A DNA stretch of 34,943 nucleotides from Candidatus Methylomirabilis sp. Its GTDB lineage: Bacteria > Oederibacteriota > PGYV01 > DYJU01. A program made the translations under genes and the position numbers. Below, in pieces: positions 18,524 through 30,275 of the stretch (position 1 is the stretch's first letter; every line of letters begins with the position of its first letter). A model generated the notes under the pieces. The model did no database searches. It had not been told where the DNA came from and saw nothing but the letters and a program-made list of their open reading frames with translations. The stretch is taken from positions 1 to 34,943 of the forward strand of contig DYJU01000017.1 in NCBI GenBank assembly GCA_020722985.1, in the 5' to 3' direction.

Positions 18524-18904
18524 TTTTTTTCTGAGGAAAGTCCGGACTCCATGAAGCAAAGTCCCTGTTGGTAAAACAGGAGTTGTATTTTAACAAAGAT
18601 ACAACATGGAAAGTACCACAGAAAACAGGTAGCCATGTTAAATGTCTTTTTTTGCATTTTAACAGGGTGATAGTGAAAAGGTGAGGTAAGAGCTCACCGC
18701 ATAAAATCGTAAGGTTTTATGGCACGGCAAACCCGGCTTGGAGCAATGCCAAATAGAGGGCAAATTCTGTAAAGTAAAATTTATAGATAGGTTCGCTTCG
18801 CACCTTCTTGCTCAGGGTCGGCAGCATAGATTAATGACAGCCATTTAAAAAGTTGTAAAACTTTTTAAATACAGAATCCGGCTTATTTACGGTTTATCCT
18901 GCTT
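18479..18904 (+). ncRNA. rnpB: RNase P RNA (bacterial type A-like)
   Basis: GAGGAAAGTCCGGACTCC, ACAGAAAAC, AGGGTGATAGTGAAAAGGTGAGGTAAGAGCTCACCGC, GGCAAACCCGGCTTGGAGCAATGCCAAATAG, ACAGAATCCGGCTTA. P1 GCAGGATAAACC (18481-18492) pairs perfectly with GGTTTATCCTGC (18891-18902). Confidence 0.93.
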
Positions 18905-18926
18905 TATTTTATTAAAGGAGAAAGCA

Positions 18927-19754
18927 ATGTATAATTTTATTGATATGCATATCCATTCAACATTTTCCTGGGACTCAGAGATGTTGGTGGATAATATTGT
19001 AAACCTTGCAAAAGAAAAAAATATTTATCATATTGGGCTTTCTGAACATTTAGACTTTCACAGCAGGCATAAAAAAAGCTATATGTTTTTTAATTATGAA
19101 GAATGTATAAAAAAAATAAATGAAGTTAAAAATAATTTTAATAATTTAAGTATAGGTATTGAAGCAGGAGAACCCTATTTATATAAAGATGAATATGAAA
19201 AATATTTAGAAGGTAAAAAATTTGATTTTATTATGGGATCTGTTCACTGGATTGAGGATTTATCGCCGGTGGAAGACAGGTTTTTTTTAAAATATAAAAA
19301 TATAGAGGATGCTTATAGAATTTATTTTGAAGAAGAATATAAATTATTAAAATATGGTAATTTTGATGTGGTTGCCCATCTCACTTTAGTTCACAGAAAT
19401 GGAAAAAAATTTGAAAAGGAATTTTCCTATGAAAAATATAAAAAAGAAATAGATGATTTGTTAAAGTTAATTATACAAAAAAAAATTGCACTTGAAATAA
19501 ACTGTTCTGGTTTAAGAATGGCGGCAGAGGATTTAATACCAGGAAAAGATATCATCAAAGCATATATATCACTTGGCGGAGATTTGATAACAGTGGGATC
19601 TGACTCCCATAGATATAACCATTTATTTTTTGGTCTTGAAAAAGCATACGAAATACTTATGGAATTAGATGTAAGAGAAATAGTTGTTTATAAAAATAGA
19701 AAACCGATAAAAATACCATTACCAGTTAAGGAAATTATAAAAGATGAAGGATAA
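18927..19754 (+). CDS. PHP-domain phosphatase (histidinol-phosphatase-like)
   Basis: DMHIHSTFSWDSEM, GLSEHLDFH, GSVHWIED, VVAHLTL, TVGSDSHRY. Confidence 0.85.
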   Translation: MYNFIDMHIHSTFSWDSEMLVDNIVNLAKEKNIYHIGLSEHLDFHSRHKKSYMFFNYEECIKKINEVKNNFNNLSIGIEAGEPYLYKDEYEKYLEGKKFDFIMGSVHWIEDLSPVEDRFFLKYKNIEDAYRIYFEEEYKLLKYGNFDVVAHLTLVHRNGKKFEKEFSYEKYKKEIDDLLKLIIQKKIALEINCSGLRMAAEDLIPGKDIIKAYISLGGDLITVGSDSHRYNHLFFGLEKAYEILMELDVREIVVYKNRKPIKIPLPVKEIIKDEG

Positions 19755-20415
19755 TAAAATAAAACTTATAATATTTGATTTTGACGGAACATTGGCTGAT
19801 TCTGTTCCGGGTATTGTAAAAACCGCAAATATAATAGCAAAAAAATACAAAATAGGTATTATATCAAAAAGAAAAGTCGTAAATTCTGTGGGCGCCGGAC
19901 TGGATCTGTTTTTAGAAAAAGTTTTTAAAGACAAATTAAAAAATTTTAATTTAAAAGAAATAAAAAAACAATATGTAAAAATCTATAAAAATAATTTTTT
20001 TTATAAATTGGAGCCCTATAAAGGAGTCAGGCAAACTCTTTCTTTTTTATATAGAAAAAAAATAATAAATATAATAGTTTCAAATAAATTAAAAAAATTT
20101 GTAAAAAAATCAAGTATATACCTTGGTATTAATAAATATATAAAGGAAATTTATGGCAGGGGTGATTTAGAGAAAGATAAACCGCATCCTTTCCCTGTAT
20201 TATACGCAATGAAAAAATATAATGTAACCAAAAAACAGGTACTTGTAGTTGGTGATAGCAAATATGATTGTATAGCTGCAAAAAAAGCAGGAGTGCCTTT
20301 TGTTTTTCTAACTTATGGATATGGAAATAATAAAGAAGTTTTAAAAGAAAAACCAGATTATTGTTTTAAAGAATTTACCAGAATAAAAAATATAGTTCTT
20401 AAATATGAGGAATAA
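19744..20415 (+). CDS. HAD-family phosphatase (phosphoglycolate phosphatase-like)
   Basis: FDFDGTLADSVPGI, VSNKLKKF, KPHPFPVLYAMKKYNV, VGDSKYDCIAAKKAGVP. Confidence 0.88.
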   Translation: MKDNKIKLIIFDFDGTLADSVPGIVKTANIIAKKYKIGIISKRKVVNSVGAGLDLFLEKVFKDKLKNFNLKEIKKQYVKIYKNNFFYKLEPYKGVRQTLSFLYRKKIINIIVSNKLKKFVKKSSIYLGINKYIKEIYGRGDLEKDKPHPFPVLYAMKKYNVTKKQVLVVGDSKYDCIAAKKAGVPFVFLTYGYGNNKEVLKEKPDYCFKEFTRIKNIVLKYEE

Positions 20416-21342
20416 ATGCTTATTTTAAATGGCATATTACCAGTTTTTATTATTATCGGATTAGGATATTTTTTAAAAAAGAAAAAAATTATGGATGATT
20501 CTATAGAGAATTTTATTAATAACCTTGCTTATTATCTGATTTTGCCATGCATGATATTTTCAAGTATTTATGATGCACATCTTATTAATATTATTGGTTA
20601 CATAAAAATCATTACAGGATTATATATAGTTATTGCTTTAACATTTTTTTTATCTTTATTTATTTTTAAAAATCAAGATGAAAAAAAGAAACGAAGTTTA
20701 GTTACAACTTCTTTCAGGACAAATATAGCATATATAGGATTTCCAATAATATTGAATTTTTATGGACAAAATGGACTTGCAGAGATTGCAATAATAACAG
20801 GATTTATAGCTCCTTTTACAATAATACTTTCAAATGCTTATTTAAGTTTAACTTCCAGTAAAAAAATAAGTAATGAAAACTGGTCATCTGTAATATTAAA
20901 AGATCCGCTTGTAGTAACCTCAATTATTGCTTTGATTTTTTCATATTATAAAATCTGGTTGCCAAAGTTTTTATTAAACACAATAAATTTATTATCTGAT
21001 ATGGGTTCTCCACTTATGCTTTTGGCTGTTGGAGCCGGGCTTAAAATTATTGTCATTAAAAATGACAAATTTATACTGGCAATGTCATCCATTATCAAAT
21101 TAATAATTATGCCATTTTTCTCATTTTTAATTTTTAGATATTTAATTATTATTAAAAATTCAACTGATTTTGGAATCGCAGTATTAACTTTAGCATTTTC
21201 AACTGCGCTTGCAAGCTATGTAGTTGTAAAAAAGTATGATGCAGATGCTGAAATCTGCGCAGCAGCAATAACTTTTTCAACAGTAGTTTCTATTTTTACA
21301 ATTTCATTATGGACATATTTATTAATATCTGTAATTAAATAA
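20416..21342 (+). CDS. AEC (auxin efflux carrier) family transporter
   Basis: Multi-pass protein; LNGILPVFIIIGLGYFLKKKKIMDD...FINNLAYYLILPCMIFSSI and SFRTNIAYIGFPI are typical of AEC permeases. Confidence 0.85.
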   Translation: MLILNGILPVFIIIGLGYFLKKKKIMDDSIENFINNLAYYLILPCMIFSSIYDAHLINIIGYIKIITGLYIVIALTFFLSLFIFKNQDEKKKRSLVTTSFRTNIAYIGFPIILNFYGQNGLAEIAIITGFIAPFTIILSNAYLSLTSSKKISNENWSSVILKDPLVVTSIIALIFSYYKIWLPKFLLNTINLLSDMGSPLMLLAVGAGLKIIVIKNDKFILAMSSIIKLIIMPFFSFLIFRYLIIIKNSTDFGIAVLTLAFSTALASYVVVKKYDADAEICAAAITFSTVVSIFTISLWTYLLISVIK

Positions 21343-21563
21343 TAAAAAAGTTTTTTTAAACTTCTAATTTAATAATAATAGTAAAACTAAAAATTTATAA
21401 TAAAAATGTTGATATTTTATTGTTTCAATAAAAAATACCTTTAAAATAAAGGGTTTTTTAAAGTTGACAATGTTGATAAATTGTGGAAAACAATTGATAA
21501 AAACATCCGAATTACTTGTAAATTTATGCATTTTCACATTATTAACATTATTAAGATTTTTTT

Positions 21564-21880
21564 GTAATAGTTCAGCCACCAGAATTAACTTGTAGAAGTT
21601 CATATAAGTATAGGACACATGGAGGTGTCATTTTTATAAAGCCGAAAGAGAATGGCGGAATGGGGAAAAAGGACAAATAATATGTGGGTTAACGAAGCAA
21701 TCTTGTAGTTGAAAGCCAGAAGAGGATAATGGAAGAAGGCATCAGGTAATAAAAATAAAATTGCTTTTTCAGGATCAATAAGCAAGATAATAGAAGAAAA
21801 AGGGATTTGGCGCTTGACTTTAAAATGATAAAGTGAAAAAATTATAGATCAATTTTATGTTCCAGTAGTTAAACCATTAC
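21564..21880 (+). repeat. MITE-like interspersed repeat, copy 2 (~317 bp)
   Basis: GTAATAGTTCAGCCACCAG (21564-21582) and CCAGTAGTTAAACCATTAC (21862-21880) form an imperfect TIR; internal blocks shared with the reverse complement of 15069-15390. Confidence 0.75.
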
Positions 21881-21935
21881 TTTTTTGTTTTATGATGTAT
21901 AAATTCTTAAAATAAGTAAACAATTCTAAAATAAA

Positions 21936-21964
21936 TTGACGGTTATTAAAAATTATGTTATTTT
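21936..21964 (+). promoter_or_regulatory. Candidate guaB promoter
   Basis: TTGACG (21936-21941), 17-nt spacer, TATTTT (21959-21964) preceded by TGT; followed by AAAAGGAGG RBS and ATG at 21984. Confidence 0.45.
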
Positions 21965-21968
21965 ATAA

Positions 21969-23477
<1,509 letters not shown>

Positions 23478-23501
23478 ATAATTTTTTATAAGGCATATAC
23501 A

Positions 23502-25034
23502 ATGAATAATAATTCAATAATCATACTTGATTTTGGCTCACAATATACACAATTAATTGCAAGGAGAATAAGAGAACTGAATGTTTTTTCAGAAATTTAT
23601 CATTTTAATATTTCTGCAGAAAAAATTAAGCAAATTAATCCAAAAGGAATAATATTATCAGGTGGTCCTGCCAGTGTTTATGAGCAAAACGCTCCTTTTC
23701 CTGACAGGCAAATTTTTAAATTAAATATACCAATACTTGGTTTATGTTACGGATTACAGATAATTACTGAAATATTCAATGGTAGGGTAAAAAGTTCTCA
23801 TGCGAGAGAATATGGTTTTGCAGAACTTTATATACTAAGTAAAAAAAGTATTTTTTTCGGATTAAAGAATAAAGAAAAAGTGTGGATGAGTCATGGTGAT
23901 AAAGTAATAAAAATGCCATCAAATTTTAAGGTTATTGGGAAAACATCAAATTCAGATTTTGCCGCTATAGAAAACACAAAAAAGAAAATATATGGTTTAC
24001 AATTTCATCCAGAAGTTATACATACTGAAAATGGAATAAAAATATTTGAGAATTTCATAAAAATATGTGGTGCAGAAAGGACATGGGTCCCAGAAGCATA
24101 TATAAAAAATACTGTGGAAGAAATTAAACAAATTGTTAAGAATGATAAAGTGTTATGTGCTGTAAGCGGCGGAGTTGATTCGACAGTAACTGCAGTTTTA
24201 GTAAACAAGGCTATAGGTAAAAATCTTATTTGCGTTTTTGTAAATAATGGGCTTTTACGTTTGGATGAAGATAAAAAAGTTTTAAAAATGTTTAAAAAAG
24301 TAGGAATAAATGTTCGTTATATAAATGCGGAAAATTTATTTTTAAAAAAATTAAAAGGTGTTACAGATCCGGAAAAAAAGAGAAAAATTATAGGAAATTT
24401 ATTTATAAAAGTTTTTGAAAATTATTCAAAAAAAATTGGTAGATTTAAGTTTCTGGCTCAGGGAACACTTTACCCGGATTTAATAGAAAGTGTTTCTGTA
24501 AAAGGACCATCTACTACCATTAAATCACATCATAATGTTGGCGGTTTACCGAAAAAAATGAAATTAAAACTAATAGAACCATTAAAATCTTTATTTAAAG
24601 ATGAAGTAAGAAAAATAGGTGAGAAAATTAATATTCCATATGAAGTTTTATGGCGTCAACCATTTCCAGGGCCTGGTCTGGCGGTTAGAATTATTGGAGA
24701 AATTACAAAAGAAAAAGTAAATATTTTAAGAAAAGCAGACCATATAATAATTGACGAAATAAAAAAAGCAGGTTATTATGATAAAATATGGCAGTCATTT
24801 GGAGTTTTGTTACCTATAAAAACAGTTGGCGTGATGGGTGATAAAAGGACTTATGAAAATGTAATTGCTATAAGAGCAGTTCATTCAAAAGATGGTATGA
24901 CAGCAGATTGGGTAAAATTACCTTGTGATTTGTTAAATATAATAAGTTCCAGAATTATTAATGAAGTAAAAGGTGTAAACAGAGTTGTTTATGATATTTC
25001 AAATAAACCACCCAGTACAATAGAATGGGAATGA
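23502..25034 (+). CDS. guaA: GMP synthase (glutamine-hydrolysing)
   Basis: [57 protein letters not shown]-terminal KPPSTIEWE. Confidence 0.97.
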   Translation: MNNNSIIILDFGSQYTQLIARRIRELNVFSEIYHFNISAEKIKQINPKGIILSGGPASVYEQNAPFPDRQIFKLNIPILGLCYGLQIITEIFNGRVKSSHAREYGFAELYILSKKSIFFGLKNKEKVWMSHGDKVIKMPSNFKVIGKTSNSDFAAIENTKKKIYGLQFHPEVIHTENGIKIFENFIKICGAERTWVPEAYIKNTVEEIKQIVKNDKVLCAVSGGVDSTVTAVLVNKAIGKNLICVFVNNGLLRLDEDKKVLKMFKKVGINVRYINAENLFLKKLKGVTDPEKKRKIIGNLFIKVFENYSKKIGRFKFLAQGTLYPDLIESVSVKGPSTTIKSHHNVGGLPKKMKLKLIEPLKSLFKDEVRKIGEKINIPYEVLWRQPFPGPGLAVRIIGEITKEKVNILRKADHIIIDEIKKAGYYDKIWQSFGVLLPIKTVGVMGDKRTYENVIAIRAVHSKDGMTADWVKLPCDLLNIISSRIINEVKGVNRVVYDISNKPPSTIEWE

Positions 25035-25063
25035 AATTTGATTTTAATATTTAAGGAGAAAAG

Positions 25064-27100
25064 ATGATAAGTTTCGGGAGACATATCTGTAATGATTTTA
25101 AAGTCGCAATAGAAAAGGAATGGTTACTTACAAATAAAAAAGGAAGCTATGCTTCTTCAACAATCCTGATGACTAATACAAGGAAATACCATGGTATTTT
25201 AGTTGCAAAGTTACCACAGTTTGATAATAGATTGGTAATTTTTCCCAGTTGTGATGAAGAAGTAGAAATAGCAACACATGTCTATCATATATCAACTCAT
25301 CAATATCAAAAAATAGTTTATCCTTCTGGTTATTATTTTTTGGAAAATTTTTCTTTAAAAGATGATGTTGTTACTTTTATTTTTTTAATAGAAAATGTTA
25401 GGATAAAAAAAGAGATTTTTTTGTTGAAAGATTCAAATACTACAGTCGTAACATATACTTTATTAACACCTGATAGTTTTGCTAAAATTTTTATAAAACC
25501 ATTTATAGCTTTTAAAGAGGCAAATATTCTAATTAATGAAATTCCTGCATTTTACCCTGAGATTACAAAAATATCAGAAGAAAAAATTAAGATTGCTCCA
25601 TATAAAAATATGCCATCTGCTTATATTTATAATCCTGATAAGGGAAAAGTAAAATTAGAAGGGGTCTGGTACAGGGATTTCTATTATGTAAGAGAAGATC
25701 GGTCGGGCTACGATTGTGTAGAAGATTTATATAATATAGGAATAATAGAATTTGAATTAGAACCAAATGTTTCCAAATCAATTTTTTATTCCACAGAAGA
25801 AAACGAAGTTGTTGATAAGAATATTATATTTGAAAGATTTAGAAAACAACAAAAAGAACTAATAGATATTTATATAAAAACAGGGGCATGTGTTAGTGGT
25901 GATGAGTATAGTTCTTTTTTAAGGCATCTTATTTCTGCGGCGGATTTTTTTATAATGGAAGATGAAAACAAAGTGCCGTATATAATTTCGGGATTTTTAT
26001 GGCCTAATTATATTTGGTTCAGGGATATGTATGCTTCTTTGCCGGGTATTTTTTTAATACCTGGAAAATTTAAAGAAGCAAAAAAATTATTAGAAGAAAC
26101 AATAAAGTTTGAAAAAGATGGCTTGCTTCCTCTTAATATGACTTTTAATAAAAATGAAATAAAATATTTTTCCGCAGATTCGGCATTATGGTATTTTTAT
26201 GCACTGTATAAATATCTTTTATATACTGATGATTTTGAAATTGTAAAAGAAAATTCTGAAGTTTTGAAAAGATTGTCATTTATTATTCATAAGTATATAA
26301 ACTCAACAAATTATAATATTTATATGGATAAAAATGATTTCCTTATTTATGCTGGTTTTTCTGAAAATCCACTAACTTGGATGGATAGTAAATTATCAAA
26401 TGGAATGATAGTTACTCCGAGAATTGGAAAAACAGTTGAAATAAATGCCTTATGGTACAATGCTATAAGAATAATGCAGTTTATATCTGAAAAAAATAAA
26501 AATAAAGAATGGGCAAAGGCATATAAAGAATTGGCAGATAATATATATAAGAGTTTTAATGAAAAATTTTGGGATGATGAGGCAGGGTGTCTTTTTGATT
26601 TTTTTGACGGCGATTACAGAGATAAAGATATAAGATTAAATCAGATATTTGCATTGAGTTTGCCTTTTGAACTTGTTGATGATAAAGAAAAAAAAGAAAA
26701 GATAATGAATGCAGTTATCAAAGAATTATATACTTCTTTTGGGCTGAGGACATTAAGTAATACGAATAAAAATTTTAAACCAAAATGTGAAGGTGATGAA
26801 AATTTAAGGTTGGGTGCAATGCATCAGGGAAGTGTCTGGCCATGGGCCATAGGATATTTTGTAAATGCATATTTAAGAACTTTTGGAAGAAAACAGGATA
26901 GTTTACAATTTATACAAACAGTTTTTGAACCAATTTTTGAACATTTGAAAACAGCGGGTCTTGGAACCATTTCTGAAATTTTTGATGGCTCTTTCCCGTA
27001 TAATGCGAGGGGGAGAATATCACACGCCTGGGCAGTCGGAGAAGTAATAAGATCTTATTTTGAAGATTTTTTAGGAAACTATGGAAAACCAAAGGAATGA
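25064..27100 (+). CDS. Glycogen debranching enzyme-like (amylo-alpha-1,6-glucosidase family)
   Basis: EWLLTNKKGSYASSTILMTNTRKYHGILVAKL N-terminal motif; GFLWPNYIWFRDMYASLPGIFL, MHQGSVWPWAIGYFVNAYLRTFG. Confidence 0.85.
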   Translation: MISFGRHICNDFKVAIEKEWLLTNKKGSYASSTILMTNTRKYHGILVAKLPQFDNRLVIFPSCDEEVEIATHVYHISTHQYQKIVYPSGYYFLENFSLKDDVVTFIFLIENVRIKKEIFLLKDSNTTVVTYTLLTPDSFAKIFIKPFIAFKEANILINEIPAFYPEITKISEEKIKIAPYKNMPSAYIYNPDKGKVKLEGVWYRDFYYVREDRSGYDCVEDLYNIGIIEFELEPNVSKSIFYSTEENEVVDKNIIFERFRKQQKELIDIYIKTGACVSGDEYSSFLRHLISAADFFIMEDENKVPYIISGFLWPNYIWFRDMYASLPGIFLIPGKFKEAKKLLEETIKFEKDGLLPLNMTFNKNEIKYFSADSALWYFYALYKYLLYTDDFEIVKENSEVLKRLSFIIHKYINSTNYNIYMDKNDFLIYAGFSENPLTWMDSKLSNGMIVTPRIGKTVEINALWYNAIRIMQFISEKNKNKEWAKAYKELADNIYKSFNEKFWDDEAGCLFDFFDGDYRDKDIRLNQIFALSLPFELVDDKEKKEKIMNAVIKELYTSFGLRTLSNTNKNFKPKCEGDENLRLGAMHQGSVWPWAIGYFVNAYLRTFGRKQDSLQFIQTVFEPIFEHLKTAGLGTISEIFDGSFPYNARGRISHAWAVGEVIRSYFEDFLGNYGKPKE

Positions 27101-27635
27101 TGTAATTTTAATCACATCAAGTCCGAGGAAAAAAAGTAATTCAACTTATGCGGGTAAATTTATAGTAAAAAAATTATTTTCTGATTATGAAATTATTAAT
27201 ATAAATGAATATAAAATAAATAATTGTAATGGATGCAATAGGTGTAAAACTTTTTTTAAATGTATTTTTAATGATGATGCGGGAGAGATTATTAATAAAA
27301 TAGAAAATTCTAAATTTGTAATTTTAACATCGCCAATTTATTTTACAGGGGTTCCGGCTAAATTGAAAGCATTTATAGATAGAAATCAGGTTCAGTGGTA
27401 TAAAAATAAAGATAAAATAAAAAAAGATAAAAAAGGTATAATCATTTTAACTGCTGATTTAAAGTATAAAAAAAATTTTTTAGCAGCAGAAAGTGAAATA
27501 AAATCATTTTTTGCTGTAAATAAAATAAAATCAATTGCCATAATTAAACTTTCAAACAAAATTTTAGACAATAAATCTAAAATAAAAATTTTATTAAAAA
27601 AAAGAATAAAAAAATTAAGGGAAAAAATTGGCTGA
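27081..27635 (+). CDS. NADPH-dependent FMN reductase/flavodoxin-like protein
   Basis: ILITSSPRKKSNSTYAGKF, CNGCNRCKTFFKCIFNDD, VILTSPIYFTGVPAKLKAFIDR. Confidence 0.8.
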   Translation: MENQRNDVILITSSPRKKSNSTYAGKFIVKKLFSDYEIININEYKINNCNGCNRCKTFFKCIFNDDAGEIINKIENSKFVILTSPIYFTGVPAKLKAFIDRNQVQWYKNKDKIKKDKKGIIILTADLKYKKNFLAAESEIKSFFAVNKIKSIAIIKLSNKILDNKSKIKILLKKRIKKLREKIG

Positions 27636-28515
27636 AAAATTTTATAAAGATAAAATAGATGATTTTATTAAGTTTATTAAATTTGAAAAGGGGCTCTCAG
27701 AAAATACAGCAATAGCATACAGGAATGACCTTAAATTATTTGAAAAATTTTTAATTAATTTAAAAATAGATAAAGTTGATGAAGATATAATTACGGATTT
27801 TATATTTGAATTAAAAAATAAAAATTATTCAAATCTTTCTATCGCAAGGGTCCTTGTGAGTATAAAAAATTATTATAAATTTTTATTAAAAGAAAAAATA
27901 ATCAATAAAAGTCCTTTTGAAAATATAGAATCATTTAAAGTCAGAAAAAAAATTCCAGAGATACTCACTCTTGGTGATATAGAAAATTTATTAAATCAGA
28001 TAGATTTATCAACAAAAGAAGGAATAAGAGATAAAGCAATTTTAGAACTATTATATTCGTCTGGAATAAGAGTTTCCGAACTTACAAATATGGAATTAAC
28101 AGATGTAAATTTAGATGAAAAAATTGTCAGGTGTTTTGGTAAAGGTGCAAAGGAAAGGTTAATACCGATAGGGGATTATGTTATTGAAGCATTGAAAAAT
28201 TATTTAAAACATAGGGCTGAAATATCACCTGAATTTTCAAATTATCTATTTATTACACGTTTAGGAAAAAAATTTACAAGAGCGGGTATATGGAAAATAA
28301 TTAAAAATTATGCGAAAAAAGCAGGAATTACTAAAAATGTATATCCGCATATTTTTAGACATTCTTTTGCAACCCACCTTTTAAAAGGAGGAGCTGATTT
28401 AAGAAGTGTTCAGGAGATGCTCGGACATTCTGATATTTCAACAACGCAGATTTACACGCACGTAGATAGAAGCCATCTAAAAAATATTCATAAAAAATTT
28501 CATCCAAGAGGATAA
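27628..28515 (+). CDS. Tyrosine recombinase XerC/XerD-like
   Basis: ELLYSSGIRVSELTNMEL, GKGAKERLIPIG, HIFRHSFATHLLKGGADLRSVQEMLGHSDISTTQIYTHV (R-H-R-H-Y). TTG start. Confidence 0.9.
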   Translation: MAEKFYKDKIDDFIKFIKFEKGLSENTAIAYRNDLKLFEKFLINLKIDKVDEDIITDFIFELKNKNYSNLSIARVLVSIKNYYKFLLKEKIINKSPFENIESFKVRKKIPEILTLGDIENLLNQIDLSTKEGIRDKAILELLYSSGIRVSELTNMELTDVNLDEKIVRCFGKGAKERLIPIGDYVIEALKNYLKHRAEISPEFSNYLFITRLGKKFTRAGIWKIIKNYAKKAGITKNVYPHIFRHSFATHLLKGGADLRSVQEMLGHSDISTTQIYTHVDRSHLKNIHKKFHPRG

Positions 28516-28516
28516 A

Positions 28517-29248
28517 ATGAAATACGGAATTTTTTCTGATTTGCATTCTAATTATGATGCTTTGTTAGAAGTAATTAAAATATATGAAAGAGAAAAGATT
28601 GAAAAATTTATATGTGCTGGAGATATAATTGGTTATGGTGCAGAACCAGATAATTGTGTAAGAAAAATAAAAGAAATAAATGCTCAATGTGTTATGGGAA
28701 ATCATGAATATGCATTGAAAAAACACGAATTTGCTAATATTTTTAACGATGTAGCATATTATGCTATAAAATGGCATGGAGAAAATATGAAACATTCATC
28801 GCTTGATTATGTAATTAAAATAAAATTAAATATAGTTGAAAATATCTTTTCTGTTTATCATGGATCTGCTTATGAACCAGAACAATTTCATTATGTATTG
28901 ACAGATGAAGATTATCTTAAAAATTTTAATTTTTTTAACACAAAAGTTTTAATAATAGGACATACACATGTGCCTGATACTTTTTATTTTGATGAAAAAA
29001 AAAGAATTTTTGGTCATATTTCATCGCCTGTTTTTTCTTTAGAAAAAGATCTAAGATATATAATAAATGTTGGCAGTATAGGACAACCGAGAGATAAGGA
29101 TAGTAGAGCATGTTTTTGCATATATGATGACGAAACTAATGTTTTTTATATTAAAAGGGTAGAGTATGATGTGAAAAATGCAATGAAAAAAATTATTGAT
29201 GCTGGTTTGCCAGAAATTCTGGCATATCGGCTTTACCAAGGGTTATGA
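28517..29248 (+). CDS. Metallophosphoesterase (YfcE/MJ0936-like)
   Basis: GIFSDLHSNYDAL, CAGDIIGYGAEPDNCV, VMGNHEYAL, IIGHTHVPD, INVGSIGQPRD. Confidence 0.9.
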   Translation: MKYGIFSDLHSNYDALLEVIKIYEREKIEKFICAGDIIGYGAEPDNCVRKIKEINAQCVMGNHEYALKKHEFANIFNDVAYYAIKWHGENMKHSSLDYVIKIKLNIVENIFSVYHGSAYEPEQFHYVLTDEDYLKNFNFFNTKVLIIGHTHVPDTFYFDEKKRIFGHISSPVFSLEKDLRYIINVGSIGQPRDKDSRACFCIYDDETNVFYIKRVEYDVKNAMKKIIDAGLPEILAYRLYQGL

Positions 29249-29730
29249 AATTTTATTATACGATTTTAATAACTACAATAATAACACTTGCAGTTATTTT
29301 TATTACAGGTAAAATTATCACAGGTAATACATATAATAAATTTAAATCAAAAGTTATTGAAGTTATAGATGGAGATACAGTGAAAATAGAAGATGGTTCT
29401 TTAATACGTTTGCTTGGCATTGATGCTCCTGAAACTAATCATCCTTCTCTGCCTGAACAAAAATTTGGAAAAGAAGCAAAAGAATATTTAAAAAGCAGGA
29501 TATTGAATAAAATTTGTTTGTTTGAATATGATAGAAATAATAAGTTTGATATATATAATAGAATATTAGCTTTTGTATATCTGGATGGAGAACTGATAAA
29601 TGCCGAAATGATAAAAAAAGGGTATGCTTATGTATATTTAAAAAGTAAAAATAAAAAAACAAATGAATTTTTAATGCTTGAGGAAATTGCCAGGAAACAG
29701 AAAAAAGGTGTATGGTTATTGATGCCGTAA
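29245..29730 (+). CDS. Thermonuclease (SNase) family nuclease
   Basis: KVIEVIDGDTVKIEDGSLIRLLGIDAPETNHPS...FGKEAKEYLKSRI...NRILAFVYLDGELINAEMIKKGYAYVY. Confidence 0.92.
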   Translation: MKFYYTILITTIITLAVIFITGKIITGNTYNKFKSKVIEVIDGDTVKIEDGSLIRLLGIDAPETNHPSLPEQKFGKEAKEYLKSRILNKICLFEYDRNNKFDIYNRILAFVYLDGELINAEMIKKGYAYVYLKSKNKKTNEFLMLEEIARKQKKGVWLLMP

Positions 29731-29743
29731 AGGAGCATAAAAA

Positions 29744-30211
29744 ATGAATGGAAAGTTAAAAGAATTTTTATTAAAAATAATTACAATCACGGTTGCGCTG
29801 ATATTAATTTTGTTTTTTACAAATTTATGGATAATAAAACCACTTATCAACATAAAAACAATTTATAAAAATGATTTTAAAAGTGATATAAAATCTTATA
29901 CATTCAAAGAAAAAGAAAATATTAAAATAGATTGGAAAGATGCTAACAAATATGTTGGTAAATATGTAATTACAGAAGGATTAATCGTTTCTTCTTATAA
30001 TAATGGAAAAGTTTGTTATTTAAATTTTCATAAGGATTATAAAAATTATCTTTCTCTTATTATTTTTTCTTCTGCTTTTAAGAAATTTCCATTAAACCCT
30101 GAAAAATATTATTTAGGTAAAAAAGTAAGAGCGGAAGGAAGAATAAAAGTTTATAACGAAAGGCTGGAGATTATCCTTGAAAGCAGCGATCAGATAAAGG
30201 TAATGCAATAA
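29744..30211 (+). CDS. Membrane-anchored OB-fold-like hypothetical protein
   Basis: N-terminal TM; DANKYVGKYVITEGLIVSSYNNGKVCYLNFHKDYKNYLSLIIFSSAFKKFP...GKKVRAEGRIKVYNERLEIILES resembles OB-fold nucleic-acid-binding domains. Confidence 0.55.
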   Translation: MNGKLKEFLLKIITITVALILILFFTNLWIIKPLINIKTIYKNDFKSDIKSYTFKEKENIKIDWKDANKYVGKYVITEGLIVSSYNNGKVCYLNFHKDYKNYLSLIIFSSAFKKFPLNPEKYYLGKKVRAEGRIKVYNERLEIILESSDQIKVMQ

Positions 30212-30275
30212 TTTATGATTTAAAAATTTTTTTATAATATCAGAACTTAGTATTACAGATAAAAAATTAGTTTTA

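Noticed and set aside
18391-18657. 88-aa ORF on - strand
   Set aside because: Antisense to rnpB and the preceding CDS; chance ORF.
21343-21365. AAGTTT-TTTT-AAACTT hairpin as intrinsic terminator after the AEC gene
   Set aside because: Weak AT-only stem with no distinct downstream T-tract; not distinguishable from background.
21407-21540. Cluster of DnaA-box-like motifs (TGTTGATAA at 21471, TGTGGAAAA at 21482, ATTTTCACA at 21530) suggesting oriC
   Set aside because: Only one fits TTWTNCACA exactly; the AT-rich background makes such matches likely, there is no gene-orientation flip and no dnaA/dnaN/gidA context. A GC-skew plot would settle it.
21364-21785. ORFs on - strand (84 aa and 61 aa)
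   Set aside because: Fall in an AT-rich intergenic region and repeat copy 2; no motif, no RBS.
27628-28515. Integrase of a mobile element
   Set aside because: Tandem with housekeeping genes, XerC/D-like full-length catalytic motif, no att sites, tRNA or cargo nearby; more likely chromosomal Xer.
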